A DNA stretch of 64,000 nucleotides from positions 372,001 through 436,000 of the forward strand of contig NZ_WJIE01000002.1 of assembly GCF_009649845.1 (NCBI RefSeq), given 5' to 3'. The notes under the pieces are model-generated. The model did not search any database. It was not told the origin of the DNA and saw only the letters and a program-made list of their open reading frames with translations. This DNA is from Polyangium spumosum (GTDB lineage Bacteria > Myxococcota_A > Polyangia > Polyangiales > Polyangiaceae). Shown piece by piece: positions 37,915-48,130 of the stretch. Each line of letters opens with the position of its first letter. The first letter of the stretch is position 1. The translations under genes and the position numbers were made by a program.

Positions 37915-40432
37915 GATCGACGCGGCGCTCTCGAAGGCAGCGGAGGCGGAGCGCGCATTGCGCCGGACGGCCACGCAGGCGGACGCGATCGAGCAAGCCG
38001 CGGCGCGCCTGGCCGCGGAGAGCGAAGGGCGGGCCTCGTCGGGCCAGGAGCAACGCGCCTCCCTGGACGAGCTCGCGGACGAGGTCGAGTCGACGAGCGC
38101 CACGGTGCAGGCGCTCGCGCGCGCGCAGCAGCGCATCTGCGACGACGCGGGCGAGGTGCTGAAGGGCCTCGAGGCCACGGCGAGCGGGCTGCAGCAGCTC
38201 GCGCCGAGCATCGGCAGCGTCAAGAACGACACCGAGGCGATCGCCTCCTCGGCCGAGGCGACGGCCGCCGCGACCGAGGAGATCGCCCGCTCCATCAAGG
38301 GCGTCGGCGCGAACGCGGAGGAGCTCGCGGCCGCGAGCGAGGAGCTGCTCGCGACCTCGATCACGAACACGAAGGACATCAACGACCTCGCCGAGCGCGG
38401 CGAGACGAACGCGGCCTCGATGGAGCAGGTCGCGGCGACCATCGAGCAGATGGCCAAGGGCATCGGACGTCTGGCCTCGGACGCCAAGGGCGTCGGCGAG
38501 CGCATCACGAACATGTCCGGGGCCGTGATGAGCACGGGCTCGGCCCTCGAGCGGGTGACACGCGACGCGGGCGAGATGGCGAGCGCCGTCGAGGAGACCT
38601 CCGCCACGGCCGAGCAGATGGCGCGGTCGATCAAGAACGTCGCCGAGAGCGCGAAGGGCCTCGAAGAGGCGGCGACGGGCAGCGCGAGCCGGGTGACCGA
38701 CATCGCGGCGTCGGTGGAAGAGGTGGCCGTGACCGCCGAGCGGAACGCCGCGGCGATCGAGGCGAACGCCACGGCCGCGGAGGAGCTCGCGCGCTCGGCG
38801 CAGTCGGTCGCGCAGGGCGCCGAGCAGATCAACCAGCTCGCCGCGGCCAGCGCCGCCGCGTCCGCGCAGGTCGAGGGGTCGACGCGCCGTATCGTCGAGA
38901 TCGTCGTCGACGCCCGCAAGACCGCCGATCAGAGCGTGGTGATCGCGCGCGAAGGGGCCGCGACGGTGGGCAAGTCGATCGCGGGCCTCGGGGACATCCG
39001 GCAGGCGATGGTGGAGTCGGCCGGCGTGATGAAAGAGATGGGCCGCCGCGCCGAGGAGATCGGCGACATCGTGCAGACGATCAACATGATCGCGGATCGC
39101 ACGAACCTCCTTTCGCTCAACGCCAGCATCGAGGCGGCGCGCGCGGGCGAGCACGGGCGGGGCTTCGCGGTGGTCGCGGAGGAGATCCGCGCCCTGTCGG
39201 ATCGCGCGGCCGCGGCGAGCGCGGACATCGCCAAGATCGTCCGGGGCCTGCAGGGCACCGCGCGCGAGGCCGTGAGCGCCTCCGCCGAGGGCGTGAAGAC
39301 GGCGGAGGACGCCTCGCGCCTCGCCGCCGACGCCGAGCGCGCGCTCGGCACCATCCTCGGCGGGGTCGAAGGGCTCGGCCGCTCGGTGCGCGACATCGAG
39401 CGGGCGAACAACGAGCAGGTCCAGGCCGTCACCGCCATGACCCAGCTCGCCGCGCGCGTGAACGAGGAAGGCAGGCAGATCGCGCGCGGGGCCGCCGAGC
39501 AGACGAGCGCGATCCAGTCGCTCGCGCAGGGCAGCAGCGAGATGCGTCGCATGGCGCGGCAGACCAAGGAGGCGACGAGCGAGCAGGCCCGCAGCCTGCG
39601 CGACGTCGTCCGCGCCAACACGCTGCTCACGGCGAACGCCGAGAAGGTCTCGCGCGCGATGTCGGAGCAAGCCGCGGGCGCGACGCAGCTCGCCAAGGCG
39701 GCGGTGCAGATGCGCACGCTGACGCACCAGACGAGCACGGCGATGGCCGAGCAGACGCGGGCGCTCGGCGCGGTGGGCGCGCTCGCGCAGGAGGTCACGA
39801 GCGCCGCGCAGCGGATGATCACGGGGCTCGGCGAGCAGGCGGCCGGCGCGGCCGAGGTGGCGCGGGTGATGGATGACGCGCGCAAGCAGGCCGCGCAGGT
39901 CGCGCGCGTCGTGGCCGAGCGATCACGCGCGGCCAAGCAGGTCGACACCGCCTCGCGCCAGGTCGCCACGCTGGCGGCGGCGGTGAAGAACGCGACGGGC
40001 GAGCAGGCCAAGGCGACCACGGCCCTCGCGAAGGAAGGCGAGTCCGTGCGGCGCATCGCGAAGCAGACCGCGCGCGCGGTCGCCGAGCAAGCGGAGACGG
40101 TCGCCGTGCTGGCCACGACCGCGGCGCGACAGACGTCGGCGATGCAGACGATCACCCGCGCGTCGGCCGAGCAGGTGGGCGTCGCCGAGAAGCTCGCGAA
40201 GACGTTCGTCGACGTGCGGGCGCGGGCGCGCGCCGTCGCCGGAGCGCTGCTCGTGCAGGCGCGGGACGCCCTCGCCACGCGTGACACCCTGGGTCAGGTC
40301 GTCGATCAGGTCTCGCGCCTCCGGAGCGCGAGCGCCGAGCACGCAGACACCGTGGCGCACCTGGGCTCGACCTTCGCCAGGCTGCGAGGGGCAACCAACG
40401 CGACAGCCGGAGGAGCGGCTTCGGACTCATGA
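37892..40432 (+). CDS. Soluble methyl-accepting chemotaxis-like protein with very long coiled-coil arms
   Basis: 846 residues without a signal, transmembrane helix, HAMP or sensory domain. It is Ala/Glu/Arg-rich coiled coil throughout. The conserved MCP hairpin tip ([20 protein letters not shown] and [18 protein letters not shown]) falls near residue 400, almost exactly at the middle, giving two arms of about 400 residues, far longer than usual MCP signalling arms. Several EEIARS/EELARS-type blocks repeat along the first arm. The start (GGAAGG site) overlaps cheW by 23 bases. It should be the cytosolic receptor of this array; the input may come through a partner, such as the HEAT protein encoded next. 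Confidence 0.88.
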   Translation: MSTNGMAEIDAALSKAAEAERALRRTATQADAIEQAAARLAAESEGRASSGQEQRASLDELADEVESTSATVQALARAQQRICDDAGEVLKGLEATASGLQQLAPSIGSVKNDTEAIASSAEATAAATEEIARSIKGVGANAEELAAASEELLATSITNTKDINDLAERGETNAASMEQVAATIEQMAKGIGRLASDAKGVGERITNMSGAVMSTGSALERVTRDAGEMASAVEETSATAEQMARSIKNVAESAKGLEEAATGSASRVTDIAASVEEVAVTAERNAAAIEANATAAEELARSAQSVAQGAEQINQLAAASAAASAQVEGSTRRIVEIVVDARKTADQSVVIAREGAATVGKSIAGLGDIRQAMVESAGVMKEMGRRAEEIGDIVQTINMIADRTNLLSLNASIEAARAGEHGRGFAVVAEEIRALSDRAAAASADIAKIVRGLQGTAREAVSASAEGVKTAEDASRLAADAERALGTILGGVEGLGRSVRDIERANNEQVQAVTAMTQLAARVNEEGRQIARGAAEQTSAIQSLAQGSSEMRRMARQTKEATSEQARSLRDVVRANTLLTANAEKVSRAMSEQAAGATQLAKAAVQMRTLTHQTSTAMAEQTRALGAVGALAQEVTSAAQRMITGLGEQAAGAAEVARVMDDARKQAAQVARVVAERSRAAKQVDTASRQVATLAAAVKNATGEQAKATTALAKEGESVRRIAKQTARAVAEQAETVAVLATTAARQTSAMQTITRASAEQVGVAEKLAKTFVDVRARARAVAGALLVQARDALATRDTLGQVVDQVSRLRSASAEHADTVAHLGSTFARLRGATNATAGGAASDS

Positions 40433-42792
40433 AGACAGCGGGGGGCAGCTTCACGTTCTCGGAAGCCGAGAAGCAACGTATCGAGGAGATCCACAGGCTC
40501 GAGGTGACGGGCGCCGCCGGCGTGCCGGCGCTCGTCGTGATGCTGGCCGATCCGAGCTGGACCGTGCGCCGCAGGGTGGTCGCTTCGCTCGCCGCGCTGG
40601 GGGACGTCGCGGTCGGTCCGCTCTGCGTCGCCCTGCGCCGGGAGCGCGACAACGAGGCGCGGATCGCGGCCACCGTCGACGCGCTCTCGGCCTCCGCAGG
40701 CAGCGCCGCCGACGCCGCGGTGCTCGCGCTCGCCGGCGTGGATGTGCCCGCGATCCAGGCGGACGCGGCGCAGATCCTCGGGCGCCGCAAGAGCACGCAG
40801 GCGCTCGGCCGGCTCGGCGAGCTCGTCTCGCATCACGACGACAACGTGGCCGTCGCGGCGATCGAGGCGCTCGGGCGGATCGGGGGCCGGCGGGTCGTGG
40901 ACGCGCTCGTGCGGGTCGTCCGGGGTGGCAACTTCTTCCGCACCTTCCCGGCCATCGACGTGCTCGGTCGCAGCGGCGATCCGCGCGCCGTCGAGCCGCT
41001 CACCGAGCTGCTCCTCGACACGAGGTACATGCTCGAGGCCGCGCGCGCGCTCGGCCGCACTGGCAACCGGGCTGCCGTCGCGCCTCTCGTCCGCCTGCTC
41101 GCGCAGCCCGGCGACGCGATCGTCCGCACCGTGGCCCTCGCGCTCTCGGAGCTGCGGGAGCGGCACGCCGAGCTCTACGGCGTGGTCGCGCCGATCGACG
41201 AGGCGCTGCGCCGCGCGACGACCGTGCCGCAGGCCGTGCGTCGGTTCGTCCAGGGCCTCGGCGGCGCGGGGCAAGCCGAGCAGATCGCGATCTGCGCCGT
41301 GCTCTCGGCGCTCGGCAGCGACGCCGCGATCCCGGACATCCGGCTCCTGCTCGACGGCCCCTCCGCCGTGGCGAGCGCGGCCGCCGGAGCGCTGCTCGAG
41401 CTCGGGCAGAGCTCGGACGCGCGCGTGCTCGACGCGCTGCGGGACGGCGACGGGCCCCGGCGGCTCTTGCTCCTGCCGCTCGTCACGAGCAGCGCCGCGA
41501 CGGCGGAGGTGGTCCGCTGCCTCGGCGACGAGGACTCCGAGGTGCGCGCGGCGGCTTGTGACGCGCTCGCTCGTATCGGCGATCCGACCGCGGTGCGCGT
41601 GCTCTTCCCGCTGCTCGCGGATCCGAACGGCCGCGTCGTGCATGCGGCGAGCTCGGCGATCCAGTCGCTCGGCAGCACGGACACCGAGGCGCTCGCGCTC
41701 TCGGCCGCGCGGAGCGAGCACCCCGGGGTACGTCGGGCGGCGCTGCGGATCCTCGGGTATTTTGGTTACGACGCGGCGCTGCCGGTCTTCCTCGAGGCCC
41801 TGAAGGATCCGGACGTGCGTGTCCGCGACGTCGCCATCGCCGGCCTTCCCTACCTCGACGCGCCCTCGGCCCTCGACGTGCTGCTCTTGCTGGCGACGGA
41901 GCCCGACGCGCGGACGCGCGCCGCGGCCGTGCGTGCGCTGGGACAGTCGAGCGCCGAGCCCCGTGTCGTCGCGTGCCTCGTCGCCGCGCTCGACGACGCG
42001 GACGCGTGGGTCCGTTACTTCGCGGCCAAGTCGCTCGGGCGGCTCGGGCACGTGGCTGCGGCTCCGCGTATCGCCGCGCTGCTCGACGACGAGGCGGGGC
42101 ACGTGCGGGTGGGGGCGGTCGAGGCGCTCGCCTGCTTGCGGGGCGAGGTCGCGGCGGCTGCGCTGCAGAAGGCGGCCGCGGAGCGTGATCCGGACGTGCA
42201 ACGCGCGGCGCTCATCGGCCTCGGCCTCATGGGGGGTCCGGAGTCGATCCCGCACCTCTGCGCGGGGCTCGCTTCGCCCGACGCCGCGACGCGGATCGTG
42301 GCCGCCTCGGCCATCGCGGGCGTGAGCTCGCCCGAGGTCCTGCCGGCGCTCGTGCGGGCGGCGGGGGACGTCGACGAGAGCGTCGCCGCGACGGCCATGG
42401 GCATCCTGGCGCAGCGGCCCGGCGTCGAGGCCACGCGTGCGCTCATCGGCCTCTACGCGGAGGGTTCGGCTTCGAGCCGCGCGTTTGCCGCCCTCTGCGC
42501 GCCCTTGCCTGGCCGGATCGAGGGCATCCTCGAGGCGCTCGCGACGGCGGACGACGAGCTCTCGGCGCAGCTCACCTCGGCCCTGGCGCGGATGCGGCGC
42601 GAGAGCGCGAACGAGGCGCTGCTCGGTGCGCTCGGCCTGCCCAACCCGGCGGCGCGCAAGGCGGCGGCGACCACGCTCGCCGCGCTCGGCACGCGGCAGG
42701 CCCACGCGACGCTGGAGCAGGCGGCATTGGTGGATCCGGACCCCGAGGTCAGGCGGGTGTGCTCGCTCGTCGTGGCGCAATGGGCCGCATGA
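40429..42792 (+). CDS. HEAT-repeat protein of the chemosensory operon
   Basis: 787 residues, an α-solenoid of HEAT/PBS-lyase-type repeats of ~31 residues ([56 protein letters not shown]). About 20 repeats cover nearly the whole chain. No catalytic motif or signal peptide. ATGA overlaps with the MCP gene and with cheR place it firmly in the operon. In Myxococcus the Che7 cluster also carries a HEAT-like protein (Cpc7) reported to work with its MCP, which suggests an adaptor or input role here. Confidence 0.88.
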   Translation: MKTAGGSFTFSEAEKQRIEEIHRLEVTGAAGVPALVVMLADPSWTVRRRVVASLAALGDVAVGPLCVALRRERDNEARIAATVDALSASAGSAADAAVLALAGVDVPAIQADAAQILGRRKSTQALGRLGELVSHHDDNVAVAAIEALGRIGGRRVVDALVRVVRGGNFFRTFPAIDVLGRSGDPRAVEPLTELLLDTRYMLEAARALGRTGNRAAVAPLVRLLAQPGDAIVRTVALALSELRERHAELYGVVAPIDEALRRATTVPQAVRRFVQGLGGAGQAEQIAICAVLSALGSDAAIPDIRLLLDGPSAVASAAAGALLELGQSSDARVLDALRDGDGPRRLLLLPLVTSSAATAEVVRCLGDEDSEVRAAACDALARIGDPTAVRVLFPLLADPNGRVVHAASSAIQSLGSTDTEALALSAARSEHPGVRRAALRILGYFGYDAALPVFLEALKDPDVRVRDVAIAGLPYLDAPSALDVLLLLATEPDARTRAAAVRALGQSSAEPRVVACLVAALDDADAWVRYFAAKSLGRLGHVAAAPRIAALLDDEAGHVRVGAVEALACLRGEVAAAALQKAAAERDPDVQRAALIGLGLMGGPESIPHLCAGLASPDAATRIVAASAIAGVSSPEVLPALVRAAGDVDESVAATAMGILAQRPGVEATRALIGLYAEGSASSRAFAALCAPLPGRIEGILEALATADDELSAQLTSALARMRRESANEALLGALGLPNPAARKAAATTLAALGTRQAHATLEQAALVDPDPEVRRVCSLVVAQWAA

Positions 42793-43619
42793 ACAACCTG
42801 CCGATCTCCCCGCAGGTATTCGCCATCCTCGGCGCGTTGATCGAGGAGAAGCTCGGCATTCATTACGGGCCCCTCGACAAGGACCTGCTCGGCGACAAGG
42901 TCGCGCTCCGGGCCGTCGAGGCGGGCTTCGATTCGCTGCTCGATTATTATTATTTTCTCCGTTACGACCCGGGCGGGCCGGCCGAATTCGAGGCCCTGGC
43001 GGACGTCCTCGTCGTCGGCGAGACGTACCTCTTCCGCGAGCTCGATCAGCTCGAGGTCCTGGTGCGTGACGTCCTCGCGCCCCTCGTCGAGGCCTCCGGC
43101 CCGCGCAAGCCTCGGCTCTGGTCGGCGGCGTGCTCGACCGGGGAGGAGCCGTACAGCATTGCCATGCTGCTCGCCGTGCTCGGAAAGCTCGATCGGGTGG
43201 AGATCGTGGCGACCGACGTGAGCACGCGTGCGCTCGCGGCGGCGCGCGCGGGTGAATATGGTGCTCGCTCCCTGCGCAGCCAGGTCAAGGTCCCGCCCGC
43301 GGCCTCCCGCTTCCTGCAAAAGAAGGGCGAGCGCGTCGTGATGAGCGACGAGATCCGCAGCGCCGTCGATTTCCGGCGCGTCAATTTGCTCGACGCGGAC
43401 GCCGTCGAGAAGCTCGGGCTCTTCGACGTCATCGTCTGTCGCAACGTGCTCATTTATTTCCAGGACGCGACGGCGCGTCGCGTGATCGACACGCTCACCC
43501 GTGTCCTCGTGCCGAGCGGCATTTTGCTCGTGGGGGTATCGGAGTCGCTCTTCCGGCTCGGGACAGCGCTCCGGTGCGAGGAGCGCGGCGGGGCGTTCCT
43601 TTATCGAAAGGTCGGCTGA
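42789..43619 (+). CDS. cheR: CheR-type MCP glutamate methyltransferase
   Basis: 276 residues. N-terminal helical CheR_N domain, then the SAM-binding domain (SAACSTGEEPYSIAMLLA, EIVATDVSTRALAAARAG, FDVIVCRNVLIYF). It methylates glutamates of the receptor during adaptation. The ATG overlapping the HEAT stop (ATGA) was chosen over an ATG nine bases upstream. The MCP here lacks a recognisable C-terminal CheR-docking pentapeptide. Confidence 0.94.
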   Translation: MNNLPISPQVFAILGALIEEKLGIHYGPLDKDLLGDKVALRAVEAGFDSLLDYYYFLRYDPGGPAEFEALADVLVVGETYLFRELDQLEVLVRDVLAPLVEASGPRKPRLWSAACSTGEEPYSIAMLLAVLGKLDRVEIVATDVSTRALAAARAGEYGARSLRSQVKVPPAASRFLQKKGERVVMSDEIRSAVDFRRVNLLDADAVEKLGLFDVIVCRNVLIYFQDATARRVIDTLTRVLVPSGILLVGVSESLFRLGTALRCEERGGAFLYRKVG

Positions 43620-43626
43620 GCGCGCC

Positions 43627-44655
43627 ATGGATGAGCCGATCCGGGTGCTCGTCGTCGACGACTCGGCCTTCGCGCGCAAGGTCTTGCGGGAGGTCTTGAA
43701 CAAGCAGCCGGGCCTCCGGGTCGTCGACATCGCGCGGGACGGCCTCGACGCGCTCGAGAAGATCGCCGAGCACAACCCCGACGTCGTCGTGCTCGATCTG
43801 GTGATGCCGAACCTCGACGGCATTGGCGTATTGCAAGCGCTCCCGAAGGTCGGCGCGCCTGCGGTCGTGGCCGTGAGCTTCTCGGACGCGCAGAGCGAGC
43901 TCGGGCAGAAGGCGCTCGAATGCGGCGCCGTCGATCTGGTCCGGAAGCCGACCTCGCTCGCGACCGATCGGCTGTACGAGCTTTCGAATGAGCTCGTGGG
44001 CCGCGTCGTCGCGGCGGCCGAAAAACGGCGCAGCCGGGCGCCCGTGCCGAAAAAGAGCGCAGCGCCGGCGGTGCGGCCTTCGCATCGGGTGAGCCTCGTC
44101 GTCGTCGGGGCCTCCACGGGCGGCCCGCAAGCGCTCACGCGCCTCTTCACCTCCTTGCCGCGCGATTTTCCGGTGCCCGTCGTCGCTGCCCTGCACATCC
44201 CGCCGGGGTACACCGATGCGCTCGCGCGCAGGATCGACGAATCGAGCGCGCTCTCGGTCAAGGAGGCCGCGGACGACCAGGAGCTCGAGCCCGGGCAGGT
44301 GATCCTCGCGCGTGGAGGCACGCACATCCGGGTCGAGCGCAGGGCCGGGCGGCCTTATGCGCGCCGCGAGGGCGGCCCTGTCGAGGCCTTGCACCGCCCG
44401 TCGGTGGATCTCCTGTTCCGGAGCGCGGCCGAAGAGTTCGGCGCGGGCGTGCTCGGCGTGGTGCTGACGGGGATGGGCAACGACGGCCTCGCGGGCGCGC
44501 GCGCCATTCACGAGGCCGGCGGGAGGGTATTGGTCGAGGCGGAGTCGTCTTGTGTCGTTTATGGGATGCCGCGTTCTGTGCGTGACGCGGGCCTCGCGGC
44601 GGGAGAGGCGACGATCGACGAGATGGGCGAGCTCCTCGTGCGACACGTCGCCTGA
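43627..44655 (+). CDS. cheB: CheB receptor methylesterase/deamidase
   Basis: 342 residues. Receiver domain (Asp57 in VVVLDLVMP) plus C-terminal methylesterase with GASTGGPQAL (Ser163), the His in HIPPGY and Asp in TGMGNDG. It demethylates or deamidates the receptor, activated by CheA. It starts 7 bases after cheR and closes the operon; the metalloprotease gene converges 24 bases further on. Confidence 0.94.
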   Translation: MDEPIRVLVVDDSAFARKVLREVLNKQPGLRVVDIARDGLDALEKIAEHNPDVVVLDLVMPNLDGIGVLQALPKVGAPAVVAVSFSDAQSELGQKALECGAVDLVRKPTSLATDRLYELSNELVGRVVAAAEKRRSRAPVPKKSAAPAVRPSHRVSLVVVGASTGGPQALTRLFTSLPRDFPVPVVAALHIPPGYTDALARRIDESSALSVKEAADDQELEPGQVILARGGTHIRVERRAGRPYARREGGPVEALHRPSVDLLFRSAAEEFGAGVLGVVLTGMGNDGLAGARAIHEAGGRVLVEAESSCVVYGMPRSVRDAGLAAGEATIDEMGELLVRHVA

Positions 44656-44679
44656 GGAGCCGCCGCGAGCGCTACGGAA

Positions 44680-45999
44680 TCAGGGACAGGTCTTGCCGGC
44701 GATGCTCGTGACTTCGCTCACGCACACGCTGTCCCACGAGGTGTTGCAGCAATAAGGATCCGCATTGCAGACGGCCGTCACGACGCCCTCCGGATCGCAG
44801 CCCTTCGTGAGCTTCGTGCCGGTCACGCACGGGCTGTGCGCGCAGGTGGAGGCCACGCACTCGTTGCTGCCGCCGATGCTGGAGACCTCGCTCACGCACT
44901 GGCTGTCCCACGCCGTGCTGCAGCAATACGGGTCGGCGGCGCAGACGGCCGCGACGACGGAGCCACACGCCGACGCGTCGAGGGCCGTGCCGGTCACGCA
45001 CTTGTCATGCGCGCAATCGCCGGGCGGCGGCGGCGGCGGGGGCGGCGGCGGCGGCGGCGGCGGCGGCGCGGACGTGGCGCGATACGTGTCCCACTGGTTC
45101 TGCATGCGGGTGATCTGCCCCGGCGAGAACGTGTTCATGCAGGCGTCATCGCTGTAGTCCATGAAGTTGGTGATCGGGTCGGCGCCTCCGCCGGAGCAGG
45201 TATCGCGGCCCGTCGGGCAGCCGCTGGCCGCCGAGGCCTCGGCGGGCGTATCCGAGACCGAATCGCCGGGCGCCGCGCAGCCGCCCTGGAACGTGTGGTA
45301 GAGGCCCAGCCAGTGGCCGACCTCGTGCGTGCCGGTGTCGCCCTGGTTGTAGGGCGACGCGGTGCCGCCGGGGACCGAGGAGTAGAGCAGCACGACGCCG
45401 TCTTCGCTGGGCGTGCTGCTGTACCACGAGGGGAACGTCGCCCAGCCGAGCAGGCCGCCGCCGGGGCTCGCCGTGTAGATGTTGAGGGCGTTCGAGCCGC
45501 CCTTGCGCAGCGTGGACTTGGCGCTCGCCTCGGCCGACGAGTCCGGCGCCATCGTGTACCAGGACGAGTTCGTCGTCCGGTCGACCGCCGCGAGCTCGAA
45601 CTTGAAGCCGGCGCTCGCGAAGGCGTTGTTGAGCACCGTCATCTGCGCGTCGATCTGGCTCTGCGGGATGTCGCCGTTCGAGATGCCCGTGCCCTTCCGG
45701 ATCACGTGGAAGTACACGGGGATCGTGACGGGGCCCGTGAAGGCGTAGGGCGGGCGCACCACCTTGATTCGCTCGAACTCCCCTTCGACGCGCACGAGCT
45801 CGTCCGCGGGCAGGTTCTTCACGCCGCACGCGCGCCCGGGGTGCGCCGCGAGCTCGTCCGCGGGGATCGCGTCGTTCACGAGGTCGTCGTCGACGTCGGC
45901 GCGGGTGTCGTCCGGCGCCTCCACGGCGCAACCACCGCCGAGCGAAGCGGCTCCGAAGAACAGGCCCCCGAGGGCGACCAGGTGATGGACTCGTTTCAT
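44680..45999 (-). CDS. M43 (pappalysin-type) zinc metalloprotease lipoprotein
   Basis: 439 residues with a GGGAGA ribosome site and a lipoprotein signal (SLGGGC, Cys24). The catalytic motif [11 protein letters not shown] (zinc ligands His225, His229, His235) and downstream [10 protein letters not shown] Met-turn identify the M43 family. A run of 15 prolines (bases 45021-45068) links the protease to two ~50-residue Cys-rich modules with identical layout (CVTGT, AVC-x-DPYCC, WD-x-x-CVSEV). The protein would be exported and held at the outer membrane, cutting extracellular or surface proteins. The Cys modules may bind substrate or cell surface. Confidence 0.9.
   Translation of the reverse strand: MKRVHHLVALGGLFFGAASLGGGCAVEAPDDTRADVDDDLVNDAIPADELAAHPGRACGVKNLPADELVRVEGEFERIKVVRPPYAFTGPVTIPVYFHVIRKGTGISNGDIPQSQIDAQMTVLNNAFASAGFKFELAAVDRTTNSSWYTMAPDSSAEASAKSTLRKGGSNALNIYTASPGGGLLGWATFPSWYSSTPSEDGVVLLYSSVPGGTASPYNQGDTGTHEVGHWLGLYHTFQGGCAAPGDSVSDTPAEASAASGCPTGRDTCSGGGADPITNFMDYSDDACMNTFSPGQITRMQNQWDTYRATSAPPPPPPPPPPPPPPPGDCAHDKCVTGTALDASACGSVVAAVCAADPYCCSTAWDSQCVSEVSSIGGSNECVASTCAHSPCVTGTKLTKGCDPEGVVTAVCNADPYCCNTSWDSVCVSEVTSIAGKTCP
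45021..45068. repeat. GGC-rich triplet repeat encoding a polyproline linker
   Basis: About sixteen GGC/GGG triplets on the plus strand read as CCG/CCC codons in the protease gene. The tract is a likely slippage hotspot; length changes of three bases would only alter linker length. Confidence 0.85.
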
Positions 46000-46512
46000 G
46001 GAAATCTCCCTTCTTCTCCAGCGAAGCGACAGGCGGGAGAACCTATCAGTCCCGTACGGTTCGACTCAACCGAAACCGCCGCGGCCACAAGCGATGCGGG
46101 GAGAGTGAAATTGCCTGACGGGGACGGACGTGCGGGAATGGCTGGAGCGCCGCGTGTCCGTGAGCCTCGTTTTGGGCGCATTTCTGGTATCGGCGGTCCT
46201 CCGACGCTTCCCGGTCGTACGTCCATTGCGCGTATCTGGACCGATTCCCATTTCTCCTTGCCGAGCACACATTCCACGCTAGCTTCCCGGTGTCTCGTCG
46301 CTGGGTGAGAGCGCGAACACCGCGCAGACGACACAGGGGCCCCTCATGGCCCTGGTCGGCCCGCCCCGAGGGGACGCGCGTTTGTCTGGGAATCGCGGCG
46401 GAAGGCGCACGACGTGCGCCGGAGTCCGCGCGGCGCAGGCAGGCGAGGGTTTCGCTCGGCATCCTCGGATGTCGAGCCCATGCATCATCACGTGAAGAAG
46501 AGGGAGACGACC
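46000..46512. other. 513-base intergenic region, no gene seen
   Basis: It separates the divergent protease and lipoprotein genes and should contain both promoters. Base composition looks lower in GC than the surroundings in its first half. Small palindromes are visible (CGCAC-GAC-GTGCG near 46410). No convincing ORF with codon bias, tRNA or terminator was found. Confidence 0.6.
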
Positions 46513-47241
46513 ATGAATACGACTAAGCTTATCTCGTTCGGCGGCATGATGGTGTTCGGCGCGCTCGTCACGGTGAGCGGTTGTAACAACCTGGAGGACG
46601 GCGGCAATGCGGCGGAGGAGGGTGACGTGGCGAGCGTCAACCTGGCCGTCAATGGCGTCTTCGACTACAACTCGATGGAGGTCATCGCGGTCCGTGACGG
46701 CGACGCGGATGCAAAGTATCCGTGCGTCAACTACGCCAAGGGGTGCTTCAACTTCCCCCCGAATTCGGGCGGCGTCCCGGAGCCCGCGGATTACGGCGCG
46801 AAGGACTTCGAAGACCTCTGCCCGACCGAAAACGTGAACAAGCCCGGGGACGAGGGGAAGAGCGGGAAGTGGAAGTTCTTCATCAGGATCTTCAACAACC
46901 TGAACTGCACTGGCGAGGAGATCACCGGGAAGAACTTCGACTGCTACGACCCCGAGAACCTCCCCACGCTCGCCGATGCGAACCAGAGCCGCTGGGAGGA
47001 TCTCGACCCGGGGGAGAACGAGAACGTCTTCCTCTGCGTGTCGCAGAACGCCGAGAAGACCTTCGACCTCACCTCGTGCGCCAAGAAGGATCCTCCCGCC
47101 GGCGCCGACAGCTCGTACGCCTGCGGCTGCGAAAAGGTTGCGGGGGCGTGCAATTGCGGCTTCGACGAGACCACGCTCCCCGGGGCCTGCATCGTCGACC
47201 CGACGGAGCATTGCAGGGTGGTCTGCACCGTCGGCCCCTGA
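46513..47241 (+). CDS. Cys-rich lipoprotein, function unknown
   Basis: 242 residues; AGGGAGA site and a lipoprotein signal (TVSGC, Cys24). The mature part is acidic, with about 14 Cys residues whose density rises at the C-terminus (CGCEKVAGACNCGFDE, CRVVC), pointing to several disulfides or metal binding. No known family recognised. The third-position GC bias is weaker than in neighbours. An in-frame ATG upstream (MHHHVKK...) is less likely because it would spoil the signal peptide. Confidence 0.75.
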   Translation: MNTTKLISFGGMMVFGALVTVSGCNNLEDGGNAAEEGDVASVNLAVNGVFDYNSMEVIAVRDGDADAKYPCVNYAKGCFNFPPNSGGVPEPADYGAKDFEDLCPTENVNKPGDEGKSGKWKFFIRIFNNLNCTGEEITGKNFDCYDPENLPTLADANQSRWEDLDPGENENVFLCVSQNAEKTFDLTSCAKKDPPAGADSSYACGCEKVAGACNCGFDETTLPGACIVDPTEHCRVVCTVGP

Positions 47242-47324
47242 TCCCGGGGCTCCGCGGGGCGAGGTGGGCGGAGGGCGCGACGGCGAGTTGTCTCGCGCCC
47301 TCGAACCACCTACCCTGTCCCGCC

Positions 47325-48110
47325 ATGTCGGCTCGACGCTTTTCCTACCTCGCCCTCCTGGTCCTCGGGGCCGCCTCCTGCTCCCGCTCCAACAAAACCT
47401 CCGAGGAGGGCGCCGCGGCCGCCTCCGCCAGCGCCTCCGCCGCGGCGCCGCCGCCGGCCCCTTCGGTCCGGACGAGCCCTCCGGAGGTCGAGGTCTCCCA
47501 CGTCGAGCTGCTCGACGCCTACGAGGCGAACGCCGCGCAGGCGGGGGCGCGATTCCAGGGCAAACACGTGCTCGTCCGCGGCAAGCTCGGCGAGGTCGTG
47601 AAGGGCGCGGGGGGGACGGTCGTCACGATGCCCAAGGAGACGAAGCCCGACGCCCCTTCCGTTCGTTGCCTCGTGCGTGAAGGCGAGGTCGCCGAGCTCG
47701 CGGCGCTGAAGGCCGACGATCCGCTCGACGTGGTGGGCAAGGTCGTGAAATTCGAGAAACACGTCGAGCTCGAGGGCTGCGTCGTGAACACGCAGATCAA
47801 GGCCTGCCGGGTCGTGGCGAAGGCGCTCGGGCGCGGCACGTGCGAGCAGGACCGCGAAGCGCTCGGCGCGCGCCTCGTGCTCGGCGCGGAGCAAGCGTCC
47901 CTCGTCTGCGGCAGCCCTGCCGGATTCGAGGCGTGGCGCGCGAAGACGGCGAGCCTGCCGCCCGAGGAGCGCGCCGGGCGCATGATCAGCGTGGATACGA
48001 CCTCGTGCCACCTCACGCACGAATCGCTGAGCCCGCGGCTGGCCGTGGAATTCAGCTCGGCGCTCGCGCGCGTGCGGTGGGAGAATGGCGTGCCGACGCT
48101 GGCGCCGTGA
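47325..48110 (+). CDS. Lipoprotein with OB-fold (tRNA_anti-like) domain
   Basis: 261 residues; lipobox GAASC (Cys19), then an Ala/Ser/Pro linker. Residues ~65-165 have the build of the tRNA_anti-like OB-fold found in bacterial lipoproteins: HVELLDAYEANAAQAGARFQGKHVLVRGKL, then DPLDVVGKVVKFEKHVELEGC. The C-terminal ~100 residues are unassigned and include three Cys. The start is fixed by the signal sequence; no strong ribosome site was seen. The gene ends 20 bases before a long tandem repeat array. Confidence 0.75.
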   Translation: MSARRFSYLALLVLGAASCSRSNKTSEEGAAAASASASAAAPPPAPSVRTSPPEVEVSHVELLDAYEANAAQAGARFQGKHVLVRGKLGEVVKGAGGTVVTMPKETKPDAPSVRCLVREGEVAELAALKADDPLDVVGKVVKFEKHVELEGCVVNTQIKACRVVAKALGRGTCEQDREALGARLVLGAEQASLVCGSPAGFEAWRAKTASLPPEERAGRMISVDTTSCHLTHESLSPRLAVEFSSALARVRWENGVPTLAP

Positions 48111-48130
48111 GAATGGGGGACCTCGCGGGC

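Noticed and set aside
40306-42780. Minus-strand open frame of more than 800 codons
   Set aside because: It mirrors the HEAT-repeat gene and gives an Arg/Glu/His-rich chain without domains; the plus strand has operon overlaps and real repeats.
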